Origin: Streptomyces sp. NBC_00353 | Lineage (GTDB): Bacteria; Actinomycetota; Actinomycetes; Streptomycetales; Streptomycetaceae | NCBI RefSeq assembly: GCF_036108815.1 | Contig: NZ_CP107985.1 | Location: 5,332,001 to 5,396,000 of the forward strand | Reading direction: 5' to 3' | Length of the DNA stretch: 64,000 nucleotides | Shown: positions 31,778-39,025 of the stretch, piece by piece | Numbering within the stretch: position 1 is the first letter of the stretch | Layout of the letters: every line of letters begins with the position of its first letter | Made by a program: the position numbers and the translations under genes | The notes under the pieces: generated by a model | Databases searched by the model: none | What the model was told of the DNA's origin: nothing | The model's input: the letters and a program-made list of their open reading frames with translations, nothing else

Positions 31778-32871
31778 GTGAGCGTCGTAGAGGGTTGGGG
31801 CGTGGGCTCGGTGCGCTGATTCCCGCTGCCCCGCAGGAACGTCAGGTGCCGGCCTCCGGAGCGGGTTCGGACTCGCCGGGGGTGAGCCCGGTGATGACCT
31901 CCGAGCGAGGCGTGGCCGCCGCGAAGGTGACCACACTCACGGCTGCTCCCGTGGTGCCGGAGCCGAGCGCACCCGCCGACTCCGAGTCGTCCGCGGGACC
32001 GACGGATGCCGCGGGGGCGTACTTCGCCGAGGTTCCTATCGGATCCATCACTCCGAACCCTCGTCAGCCGCGTGAGGTGTTCGACGAGGACGCGCTCGCG
32101 GAGCTGGTCACCTCCATCAAGGAGGTCGGCCTGCTCCAGCCCGTAGTCGTGCGGAAGCTGGGGCCGGAACGGTACGAGCTCATCATGGGCGAGCGGCGCT
32201 GGAGGGCCTGCCGTGAGGCCGGTCTGGAGCGGATCCCGGCCATTGTCCGGGCCACGGACGACGAGAAGCTGCTTCTGGATGCGCTCCTGGAGAACCTGCA
32301 CCGGGCTCAATTGAACCCGCTGGAGGAGGCAGCCGCGTACGACCAGCTGCTCAAGGACTTCAAGTGCACGCATGATCAGCTGGCCGACCGGATCGGGCGC
32401 TCCCGTCCGCAGGTGTCCAACACGCTGCGACTGCTGCGCCTGTCTCCGCCGGTGCAGCGCAGGGTCGCTGCCGGGGTGCTGTCCGCTGGCCATGCGAGGG
32501 CGCTGCTGTCCGTGGACGACTCCGAGGAGCAGGACCGGCTGGCCCATCGCATCGTGGCCGAGGGGCTCTCCGTGCGAGCGGTCGAGGAGATCGTGACGCT
32601 GATGAGCTCCCGCCCCAGCAGCACTCCCAAGTCCAAGGGACCTCGGGCCGGCGGCCGGTTGTCGCCCGCGCTCTCCGACCTTGCTTCGCGGCTCTCCGAC
32701 CGCTTCGAGACCAGGGTGAAGGTCGACCTCGGACAGAAGAAGGGAAAGATTGTCGTCGAGTTCGCCTCGATGGAAGATCTCGACCGCATTCTCGGCAGCC
32801 TGGCGCCAGGAGAGGGCCGGGTGCTGGAGCGGGGTCTCTCCGACGAGACTGCCGAGGACGGCGAGAGCTGA
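31774..32871 (+). CDS. parB: Chromosome partitioning protein ParB
   Basis: 365 aa. Variable N-terminus after RRGLGRGLGALIP; CTPase/clamp domain with ITPNPRQPREVFDEDALAEL and the arginine-rich box GERRWRACREAGL; helix-turn-helix domain DQLADRIGRSRPQVSNTLRL that reads parS; basic linker; C-terminal dimer domain LSDRFETRVKVDLG..GKIVVEFASMEDLDRIL. It loads at parS, slides as a CTP clamp and recruits SMC and ParA. GTG start overlaps parA by 4 bp; a strong terminator follows. Confidence 0.97.
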   Translation: MSERRRGLGRGLGALIPAAPQERQVPASGAGSDSPGVSPVMTSERGVAAAKVTTLTAAPVVPEPSAPADSESSAGPTDAAGAYFAEVPIGSITPNPRQPREVFDEDALAELVTSIKEVGLLQPVVVRKLGPERYELIMGERRWRACREAGLERIPAIVRATDDEKLLLDALLENLHRAQLNPLEEAAAYDQLLKDFKCTHDQLADRIGRSRPQVSNTLRLLRLSPPVQRRVAAGVLSAGHARALLSVDDSEEQDRLAHRIVAEGLSVRAVEEIVTLMSSRPSSTPKSKGPRAGGRLSPALSDLASRLSDRFETRVKVDLGQKKGKIVVEFASMEDLDRILGSLAPGEGRVLERGLSDETAEDGES

Positions 32872-32890
32872 CGTCCGGCGGAACGTCGGG

Positions 32891-32928
32891 GCGGGCTGTA
32901 TTCCGGAACATGCCGGAATACAGCCCGC
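32891..32928 (+). terminator. Terminator of parAB
   Basis: 16-bp perfect stem GCGGGCTGTATTCCGG / CCGGAATACAGCCCGC, loop AACATG, followed by CCTTTGCTTTCT. Confidence 0.88.
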
Positions 32929-33024
32929 CCTTTGCTTTCTCACGGTATCGACTTCATCTCCGGGTGGATACGATTCGTTCTGGTATGGCACATCAGCTTG
33001 ATCCACCTCGGCGGAGGGAGGGCC

Positions 33025-33282
33025 ATGCGATCAGTGAGCCGCAGCCAACTGGTGACAGTGGGGCTGGGCCTGGGGGCTGTCGGAGGATTTGTCGGCGGCC
33101 TGCTCCGTGAACGGAGCGCATTGGCCGCCGCACGCGATGCGGCGGGCGAAGGAAGCGAGGAACAGCCTTCATGGGACGGCGGCTCGTACCGCTCACACTG
33201 GATAACCTTCCCGATCTCCCCAAGCGGTGCCGCTCGTGTGTCTTCTGGGAACTTGATCCGGTCAGTGGGGAAGCTGCGATAA
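33025..33282 (+). CDS. Possible small membrane protein overlapping the GNAT gene
   Basis: 85 codons from ATG 33025 with an excellent GGAGGGAGGG ribosome site. One hydrophobic Gly/Val-rich segment (about residues 9-28, LVTVGLGLGAVGGFVGGLLR) precedes a charged stretch. The last 37 codons overlap the GNAT gene in another frame, and that part looks like shadow sequence. The real protein may be membrane-spanning with a variable tail, or the frame may serve to couple translation. Function unknown. Confidence 0.45.
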   Translation: MRSVSRSQLVTVGLGLGAVGGFVGGLLRERSALAAARDAAGEGSEEQPSWDGGSYRSHWITFPISPSGAARVSSGNLIRSVGKLR

Positions 33283-33788
33283 AGGCAGGGACCCCGGAGC
33301 TGGAGAAGGAGGCCTGGATCTCCGCTGTCCTTCTGGAATGGGGATCCTGCGGCCGTGTCGTCTACGTGGACGACGTACCGGTCGGCTTCGTTCTCTATGC
33401 ACCACCGGCGTATGTGCCGCGCTCGACGGCCTTTCCCACCAGCCCGGTCTCCCCTGACGCCGTGCAGTTGATGACTGCTTGGATCACGCCCGGCTACCAG
33501 GGCCAGGGACTCGGGCGTGTCATGGTGCAGACCGTCGCCAAGGATCTGCTGCGACGGGGATTCAAGGCGATCGAGGCGTTCGGGGATGCCCGGTGGAAGG
33601 AACCGGCGTGTGTGCTCCCGGCAGACCATCTGCTGGCGGTGGGCTTCAAGACCGTACGTCCGCATCCGGTTCATCCACGGCTGAGACTGGAGCTGCGCAC
33701 GACGCTCTCGTGGAAGGAAGACGTCGAGCTGGCGCTGGACCGGCTGCTCGGTGCCGTGCAGAAGGAGCCGGCGCTGCGCCCGCTGTGA
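33171..33788 (+). CDS. GNAT-family N-acetyltransferase
   Basis: 205 aa. N-terminal CRSCVFWELDPVSGE with two Cys, then the acetyltransferase fold: RVVYVDDVPVGFVLYAPPAY, and the acetyl-CoA loop ITPGYQGQGLGRVMVQTVAK (Q/RxxGxG/A), ending DHLLAVGFKTVRPHP. The substrate is unknown. The gene sits beside parB in Streptomyces chromosomes and converges on trxA, with a shared hairpin/parS between. ATG at 33171 lies inside the preceding small frame. Confidence 0.88.
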   Translation: MGRRLVPLTLDNLPDLPKRCRSCVFWELDPVSGEAAIKAGTPELEKEAWISAVLLEWGSCGRVVYVDDVPVGFVLYAPPAYVPRSTAFPTSPVSPDAVQLMTAWITPGYQGQGLGRVMVQTVAKDLLRRGFKAIEAFGDARWKEPACVLPADHLLAVGFKTVRPHPVHPRLRLELRTTLSWKEDVELALDRLLGAVQKEPALRPL

Positions 33789-33805
33789 TCCGGGAGCCAC
33801 GACAA

Positions 33806-33846
33806 CGTGAAACGGGTCCATCCCCAGGGGATGGACCCGTTTCACG
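33806..33846. terminator. Bidirectional terminator fused to a parS site
   Basis: 18-bp perfect stem (33806-33823 with 33829-33846), loop CCAGG, between the convergent GNAT and trxA genes. The right arm contains the left half of the parS at 33838-33853. Confidence 0.88.
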
Positions 33847-33853
33847 TGAAACA
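33838..33853. promoter_or_regulatory. parS: parS site between GNAT gene and trxA
   Basis: CGTTTCACGTGAAACA: one outer mismatch, inner 14-mer perfect. It shares 9 bp with the terminator stem. Confidence 0.92.
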
Positions 33854-33866
33854 GCGGACCGTGGCC

Positions 33867-34199
33867 TTACTCGGCGATGAAGCCTTCGAGGTCGCGGAGG
33901 ATGGCGGCCTTCGGCTTGGCGCCGACGATGGTCTTGGCGACCTCGCCGCCCTGGTACACGTTCAACGTCGGGATGGACATCACGCCGTACTTGGCAGCGG
34001 TGGCCGGGTTCTCGTCGATGTTGAGCTTGACGATCTCGATCTTGTCGCCGTGCTCAGCCGCGATTGCCTCCAGCGACGGGGCGATCTGGCGGCACGGACC
34101 GCACCAGGCGGCCCAGAAGTCCACCAGTACGGGCTTCTCGCTCTTCAGGACGTCCTCGTCGAAGGAGTCGTCAGTCACGTTCTTCAGGGCGCCGGCCAC
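33867..34199 (-). CDS. trxA: Thioredoxin
   Basis: 110 aa. Active site WCGPC (Cys33, Cys36) in VDFWAAWCGPCRQIAPSLEA; cis-Pro region YGVMSIPTLNVYQGGEV. It reduces protein disulfides and is recycled by TrxB encoded just upstream. GTG start with a perfect AAGGAGG. Family-typical length. Confidence 0.97.
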   Translation of the reverse strand: MAGALKNVTDDSFDEDVLKSEKPVLVDFWAAWCGPCRQIAPSLEAIAAEHGDKIEIVKLNIDENPATAAKYGVMSIPTLNVYQGGEVAKTIVGAKPKAAILRDLEGFIAE

Positions 34200-34243
34200 G
34201 GCGGCCTCCTTAACTTTGCGGGGTGTGGGGTGAGAGGCGTGGA

Positions 34244-35206
34244 TCAGACGGCGGCCGCAGCGGCCTTCTCCTCGTCGGCGAGCGCGGAAAGGAAGCGCTC
34301 GGCGTCGAGGGCGGCGGAGCAGCCGGTGCCGGCAGCGGTGATGGCCTGCCGGTAAGTGTGGTCGACGACGTCGCCGGCACCGAAGACGCCGGTCACGTTG
34401 GTGCGCGTCGACGGAGCACTGACCTTGAGGTAGCCCTCGTCATCGAGGTCGAGCTGGCCCTTGAAGAGCTCCGTACGCGGGTCGTGGCCGACAGCGATGA
34501 AAAGGCCGGTGACCGCGAGCTCGGACATCTCGCCGGTCTTGGTGTTGCGTAGCGTCAGCCCGGAGAGCTTCTGCTCGCCGTGGACCCCGGCGACCTCGCT
34601 GTCCCAGGCGAACTTGATCTTCGGGTCGGCGAAGGCTCGCTCCTGCATGGCCTTGGAGGCCCGCAGCGAGTCGCGGCGGTGGACGATCGTGACCGACTTG
34701 GCGAAGCGGGAGAGGAACGTTGCCTCCTCCATAGCCGTGTCGCCACCGCCGACCACGGCGATGTCCTGGTCCTTGAAGAAGAAGCCGTCACAGGTCGCGC
34801 ACCAGGAGACACCACGTCCGGAGAGGGCGTCCTCGTTCGGCAGGCCGAGCTTCCGGTGCTGAGAGCCGGTGGTGACGATGACGGCCTTGGCGCGGTGCAC
34901 CGTGCCTGCCGTGTCGGTGACGGTCTTGATGTCACCGGCCAGATCGACGGCAACCACATCGTCGGGGATGAGCTCGGCACCGAACCGCTCCGCCTGGGCG
35001 CGCATGTTGTCCATGAGCTCGGGGCCCATGATGCCGTCCTGGAACCCCGGGAAGTTCTCCACGTCGGTGGTGTTCATCAGAGCGCCACCAGCAGTCACGG
35101 CGCCCTCGAACACCAGGGGCTTCAGCGACGCACGCGCGGTATAGAGGGCCGCGGTGTAGCCCGCAGGCCCGGAGCCGATGATGATCACATTACGGACGTC
35201 GCTCAC
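34244..35206 (-). CDS. trxB: Thioredoxin reductase
   Basis: 320 aa from GTG 35206 (SDVRNVIIIGSGPAG). FAD site GSGPAGYTAALYTARA; redox CATC (Cys136, Cys139); NADPH site VVGGGDTAMEEA; C-terminal FAD motif GVFGAGDVVDHTYRQ. It transfers electrons from NADPH to thioredoxin. In Streptomyces trxBA is induced by disulfide stress (SigR); I did not identify a SigR promoter here. It lies directly downstream of the sigma/anti-sigma pair, as in other actinobacteria. Confidence 0.97.
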   Translation of the reverse strand: MSDVRNVIIIGSGPAGYTAALYTARASLKPLVFEGAVTAGGALMNTTDVENFPGFQDGIMGPELMDNMRAQAERFGAELIPDDVVAVDLAGDIKTVTDTAGTVHRAKAVIVTTGSQHRKLGLPNEDALSGRGVSWCATCDGFFFKDQDIAVVGGGDTAMEEATFLSRFAKSVTIVHRRDSLRASKAMQERAFADPKIKFAWDSEVAGVHGEQKLSGLTLRNTKTGEMSELAVTGLFIAVGHDPRTELFKGQLDLDDEGYLKVSAPSTRTNVTGVFGAGDVVDHTYRQAITAAGTGCSAALDAERFLSALADEEKAAAAAV

Positions 35207-35339
35207 GGGTTTCTTCCTCGTCTCTGCAGACTGCCTACTGTCCACGCCTAATGGGGTCGGTTCAACGACTCACACCCCACCCAACGGATCCTACGGGGGA
35301 TGCATTCCCGACGTGCCGGAGCGGCGCCCGGCACGATTC

Positions 35340-36314
35340 TCAGGGGCGGGCGTAGCTGTGGGTCAGGAGCAGCTTGCCCTTGCCCGTGGGGTCTGCGTCG
35401 ACACAGCTGGCGTCCATGACATAGGCCTGGACGAGCGCCGCGCTGGTCTGGTGCGGCAGGACTACGAGGTAGGCGTGCGTTCCTTCGTAGGTGCCTTCCT
35501 CGATGGCGAGAGCGGCAGTCCTTCGTCCGATGCCCTGCTGGATGCAGGCCGGGACTGTCACTGCGGGGGTACGCAGCGGCGTTTTGGGCGAGGAGGGCGT
35601 GGCGGACTCGGTATCCGGCGTCGACTGCATCTCGACGGACGGTGCTCGCTTCTCGTCTGATTCCCCTGAGGCGGGCATGCCGGTGTTGTTCAGGAGCGCT
35701 TCCACGTGTCGGCTGAGCGGAGAACCCGAGAACGCGTTCACTCCGTCCTCGGGGGCGCTGACGCCGCTGTCGGCAGCCTTGGCCTTGCTGGCCCCTGAAG
35801 AGTCCGCGGAATTCTGGACCGTCTGCAGCATGAGGACGCTCACGCCGACCATGGCTGCACCGAGGGCTGTGCCGAGAACGATGCCGCGGCGGCGGCGTCG
35901 TGCGGGTCGGCGGCCGGGGCCGGTGGTGGCCCGCGGGTGTCCCGTGGGGCGGTCCGCGAGGGCGGGCTGTGTCTCCTGGCCCTCTGCCTCCTGATCTCCG
36001 GCTTCCTGATCGTGTCCTACGACGGCCTCTGTTTCACGTGAAACATCTGCCGCGTCGTCCGGGGTGCGAAGTGGTTCGGCGGCCAGTGCGGCATGGATGC
36101 GGTCTGCGATGTCGTCGGGCATGCGCTCGGGAGCAGGCAGGGCGCCGAGCAGCGCACGGATCTCTTCGAGAGAGACCAGGACCTCTCTGCAGATGCCGCA
36201 CTCGTCCACGTGACGGCGTACTTCCGCCGTGCGGGACGGAGACAGCAGCCCTTCGGTGAGGTCGGAGATCTCCGAGACATCCGGGTGCTGGGTCGTGTCG
36301 GCCGTTGATGTCAT
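35340..36314 (-). CDS. Anti-sigma factor with zinc-finger, membrane-anchored
   Basis: 324 aa. The N-terminal zinc-binding anti-sigma motif is H-x3-C-x2-C (His35, Cys39, Cys42 in RRHVDECGICREVL), then a disordered acidic part, one membrane segment (GIVLGTALGAAMVGVSVLML) and an external C-terminal domain with two further Cys (VPACIQQG, DASCVDAD). It should hold the upstream-encoded ECF sigma factor inactive; the external domain may sense envelope or redox stress. Start overlaps the sigma-factor stop by 4 bp. A parS site lies inside the gene near codon 93. Equivalent in place to mycobacterial RsmA. Confidence 0.88.
   Translation of the reverse strand: MTSTADTTQHPDVSEISDLTEGLLSPSRTAEVRRHVDECGICREVLVSLEEIRALLGALPAPERMPDDIADRIHAALAAEPLRTPDDAADVSRETEAVVGHDQEAGDQEAEGQETQPALADRPTGHPRATTGPGRRPARRRRRGIVLGTALGAAMVGVSVLMLQTVQNSADSSGASKAKAADSGVSAPEDGVNAFSGSPLSRHVEALLNNTGMPASGESDEKRAPSVEMQSTPDTESATPSSPKTPLRTPAVTVPACIQQGIGRRTAALAIEEGTYEGTHAYLVVLPHQTSAALVQAYVMDASCVDADPTGKGKLLLTHSYARP
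36030..36045. promoter_or_regulatory. parS: parS site inside the anti-sigma gene
   Basis: Perfect TGTTTCACGTGAAACA in the disordered linker-coding region. Confidence 0.96.
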
Positions 36315-37015
36315 GTTTGCCCACCTCCGCCCTTCGCTCCGGCAGGATCACTGGTTCCTGCGTCCCTCGGCCCCGACGCGGGTGGGACGGATGCTCTCTG
36401 CGTCCGGTTCCTTCTGACGCCTAGTTCACCGGCCTCTCCGCCCTCGCTGCGCAGATGGACAAGCAGAGGAGCGAGCCGGGCCCGGCCCCGCGCGCAGCGG
36501 CTCTTCACCGTGCCGGTCGGTACGTCGAGGATGCGGGCGGCCTCGGCCACGGGGTATCCCTGCATGTCCACGAGGACAAGCGCGGCGCGCTGCTCGGCGG
36601 GAAGGGTGCCGAGCGCTGCCAGAAGTTCACGGTGCAGATCCTGGCGTTCGGCCGGCGCCTCGGCGGATTCGTGAGGCTCAAGAAGCTGCTCGAGCCGCTC
36701 GGTGTCGTCGACCGGTGAGGTCCTGCGTGTGGCGGCCTTACGGACCCGGTCGAGGCATGCGTTGACAGTGATGCGGTGCAGCCAGGTGGTGACGGCGGAC
36801 TGGCCACGGAAGGTATGGGCGGCCCGGAAGGCGGAGACCAGGGCGTCCTGGACCGCATCGGCTGCTTCCTCACGGTCACCCAGGGTCCGTAGTGCCACGG
36901 CCCACAGCCGGTCTCGGTGGCGTCGGACGAGCTCACCGAAAGCATCCGGTTCACCGGCTACATGGCGAGCGAGGAGGTCTGAGTCGCTGAGTGGCTCTGA
37001 CGGCTCGGAGGCCAC
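36311..37015 (-). CDS. sigM: ECF RNA polymerase sigma factor, SigM type
   Basis: 234 aa. Region 2: FGELVRRHRDRLWAVALRTL, EEAADAVQDALVSAF and FRGQSAVTTWLHRITVNACL (DNA -10 recognition). Region 4: LPAEQRAALVLVDMQGYPVA, then EAARILDVPTGTVKSRCARG (HTH reading the -35). A C-terminal tail rich in Gly/Ala/Arg follows. Context with anti-sigma, trxB and trxA matches the sigM locus of actinobacteria; the specific name is by synteny. GTG start at 37015. Likely stress response at envelope or redox level. Confidence 0.88.
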   Translation of the reverse strand: MASEPSEPLSDSDLLARHVAGEPDAFGELVRRHRDRLWAVALRTLGDREEAADAVQDALVSAFRAAHTFRGQSAVTTWLHRITVNACLDRVRKAATRRTSPVDDTERLEQLLEPHESAEAPAERQDLHRELLAALGTLPAEQRAALVLVDMQGYPVAEAARILDVPTGTVKSRCARGRARLAPLLVHLRSEGGEAGELGVRRNRTQRASVPPASGPRDAGTSDPAGAKGGGGQT

Positions 37016-37175
37016 CTCCCCTCCCTCCCTCTGTGCGTCGGGGCCGTCTGTCTATCACGATTCATATGTCGTGCGGCATAGAGATGAGGAAGATCGGTTC
37101 AGCGAAGGCTGCGATCACCACCGGCCGGACATGCGGCAGGCCGGCAGGGAGGTTGGTCCCTGCCGGCCTGCTCGG

Positions 37176-38897
37176 TCAGCCGAGTACGGAGATCTCCGAG
37201 ATCCCGCCACGGAAGGAACTTGCCGAACCGTCCGGTGGGAGTTCTGTGACATGGATCAGCACGTAGCGGGTGCGTACGGGCTTGGTGAGTGTCTCCTCCA
37301 GGATGCTTCCTGCCTTGCTCAGCTTGGTGAGGCGCTGCGGGAAGTCCGAAAGCGACGACGGAGCGGAGGTGTCTTCGGCAGCTGCGAGCACTTCGATCTT
37401 CTGGCCGCTGCGGTACAGCTGGGCCTTGATGCCTCTGACGTTCTGCACACTGCCCAGGTCAACGACTATGCCGCTGCCGTCTCTGCGGGGCGCGAGGTTC
37501 CCGAAATTCGGGTAGCCCTCGTACCTGGGGGTGATCCAGGCCGTGTCGGACTTGCCGTCGACGGCGTTCGGTGCGTCCTGTTGCTTGATTCCCGACCCGC
37601 TGGGCATGAACTCTGTCGCACCGCTGAGCCGCAGCGGCTTGGCCGGGGCAGGCGAAGGTTTGTCACCGTTCTCCGGATCCGTCTGTGTGGTCCCCGGGTC
37701 GTCCGTCTCCTTGCCTCGGTCGAGGAGTGTCTCCGCGAGCTGCCAGCTGCCGAGGCCCAGGGCCGCGATGAGGAGGGCTGACACGGCCCACTTGAGCGCC
37801 TTGCCGGTGCGACTCTGGAGCGGTGCCGGCGGTGTGGCCATCACGGGCTGCGTCACGGGAACGCCGGGGCTGGCGGGCGGACGCCCGTAGCTGCCCTGCT
37901 GATAGGTCGTGCGCTGGTACTCCGGCGGAGCCGTGAAGGTGGGCTCCGGCGGGCGGATGCGGGGCATCGCCGCGACCGCCTTGGCCAGCTCGTCCGGTGT
38001 GGTGCACGGCTGCTCCTGCCGGGAAGCGGTGGCCCCGTCGTTGACGAGGGCACGCATGGCGAGTTCGGAGAGACCGCGGTGAACTCCGGCCCGCACCTGG
38101 TCGGGGGCGATCAGCCCCACACCCTTGGGGAGCCCGGTGAGACCGTAGGCATCGATCTCGTACGGCCAGCGCTGCGTCAATGCGGCATAGAGCAGGGCGC
38201 CGATCGCCTCGGTGTCCGCGCGCTGCGGACCGTCGGCGGTAATGCCGCGCAGGGCGGCGTTCACGGCGAGGCCACGGATCCGGTACTGGCCGGTCGAACT
38301 CCGCAGTACCGCACCCGGGGTGAGCCTCAGATGCGCGAGGCCCTCACGGTGCGCGGCCGCCATGGCCTGGGATACCTGGCTGACCAGTTGGTAGGCGTCG
38401 TGAGCGTCCATCGGACCGGCGGCCAGCAGAGCCGTCAGCTCGGTGGCGTCGGGGAGCCATTCGTGGACGACATAGACGAGGTCGTCCTCCTCGACCGCGT
38501 CGAGAACCTGCACGAATCGCGGGTCCCCGAGCAGCGCGGAGGACCGGGCCGCGGCCAGCACGGAACGGGCTCGCGGATGGTCCGCCGGGAGCAGATGGAC
38601 ACCCACCGCGCGGCGCAGTTTCTCGTCGACAGCACGCCAGCTGCTGAATCCGTCCAGACGGGTGACGCACTCCTCCAACCGGTAGCGTCTGGCCAGTTTG
38701 TGACCGCTGTGCAGGTCCGGGGTCGCTGCGGCGGCTTCAGAGCTGCTTCGCTCACCGTCCGCGTCCTGGGGGCTTGTGCCCTCCGTGTCCTGGGCTTCTG
38801 TCGTCCCGTCGGTCGTGGCCTCGTCCGCCTTGGCGGTCAGCGGTTCATCACCGCTGTTGTCGGCCACGTCGACGGCAGCCGTGCTACGTTCCGCCAC
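37176..38897 (-). CDS. Membrane pseudokinase next to murJ
   Basis: 573 aa. Disordered acidic N-terminus (about 1-65), then a kinase-like domain (about 70-320) that has lost its catalytic residues. In place of HRD-x4-N it has LAHLRLTPGAVL, and in place of DFG it has IRGLAVN. A Pro-rich linker, one membrane segment (ALKWAVSALLIAALGLGSWQ) and an external beta-sandwich-like domain (SGTATEF..AWITPRYEGYP..VDLGSVQNVRGI) resembling sugar-binding F5/8-type modules follow. Family knowledge: the mycobacterial MurJ-coupled pseudokinase binds an FHA protein when phosphorylated. Here kinase and flippase are separate genes. It probably controls lipid II export. Confidence 0.85.
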   Translation of the reverse strand: MAERSTAAVDVADNSGDEPLTAKADEATTDGTTEAQDTEGTSPQDADGERSSSEAAAATPDLHSGHKLARRYRLEECVTRLDGFSSWRAVDEKLRRAVGVHLLPADHPRARSVLAAARSSALLGDPRFVQVLDAVEEDDLVYVVHEWLPDATELTALLAAGPMDAHDAYQLVSQVSQAMAAAHREGLAHLRLTPGAVLRSSTGQYRIRGLAVNAALRGITADGPQRADTEAIGALLYAALTQRWPYEIDAYGLTGLPKGVGLIAPDQVRAGVHRGLSELAMRALVNDGATASRQEQPCTTPDELAKAVAAMPRIRPPEPTFTAPPEYQRTTYQQGSYGRPPASPGVPVTQPVMATPPAPLQSRTGKALKWAVSALLIAALGLGSWQLAETLLDRGKETDDPGTTQTDPENGDKPSPAPAKPLRLSGATEFMPSGSGIKQQDAPNAVDGKSDTAWITPRYEGYPNFGNLAPRRDGSGIVVDLGSVQNVRGIKAQLYRSGQKIEVLAAAEDTSAPSSLSDFPQRLTKLSKAGSILEETLTKPVRTRYVLIHVTELPPDGSASSFRGGISEISVLG

Positions 38898-39025
38898 CGT
38901 CGTTCCTGCCTCCCCATCCGTTGCGCGATGCCAGCCAGCTCTGCACAGTCACGCCAATTGTGCCCACACTCCAGCGCTATGCACGACACACGGAGACCGG
39001 CGATGGTTGTGCGGGCTGCCGGTCT

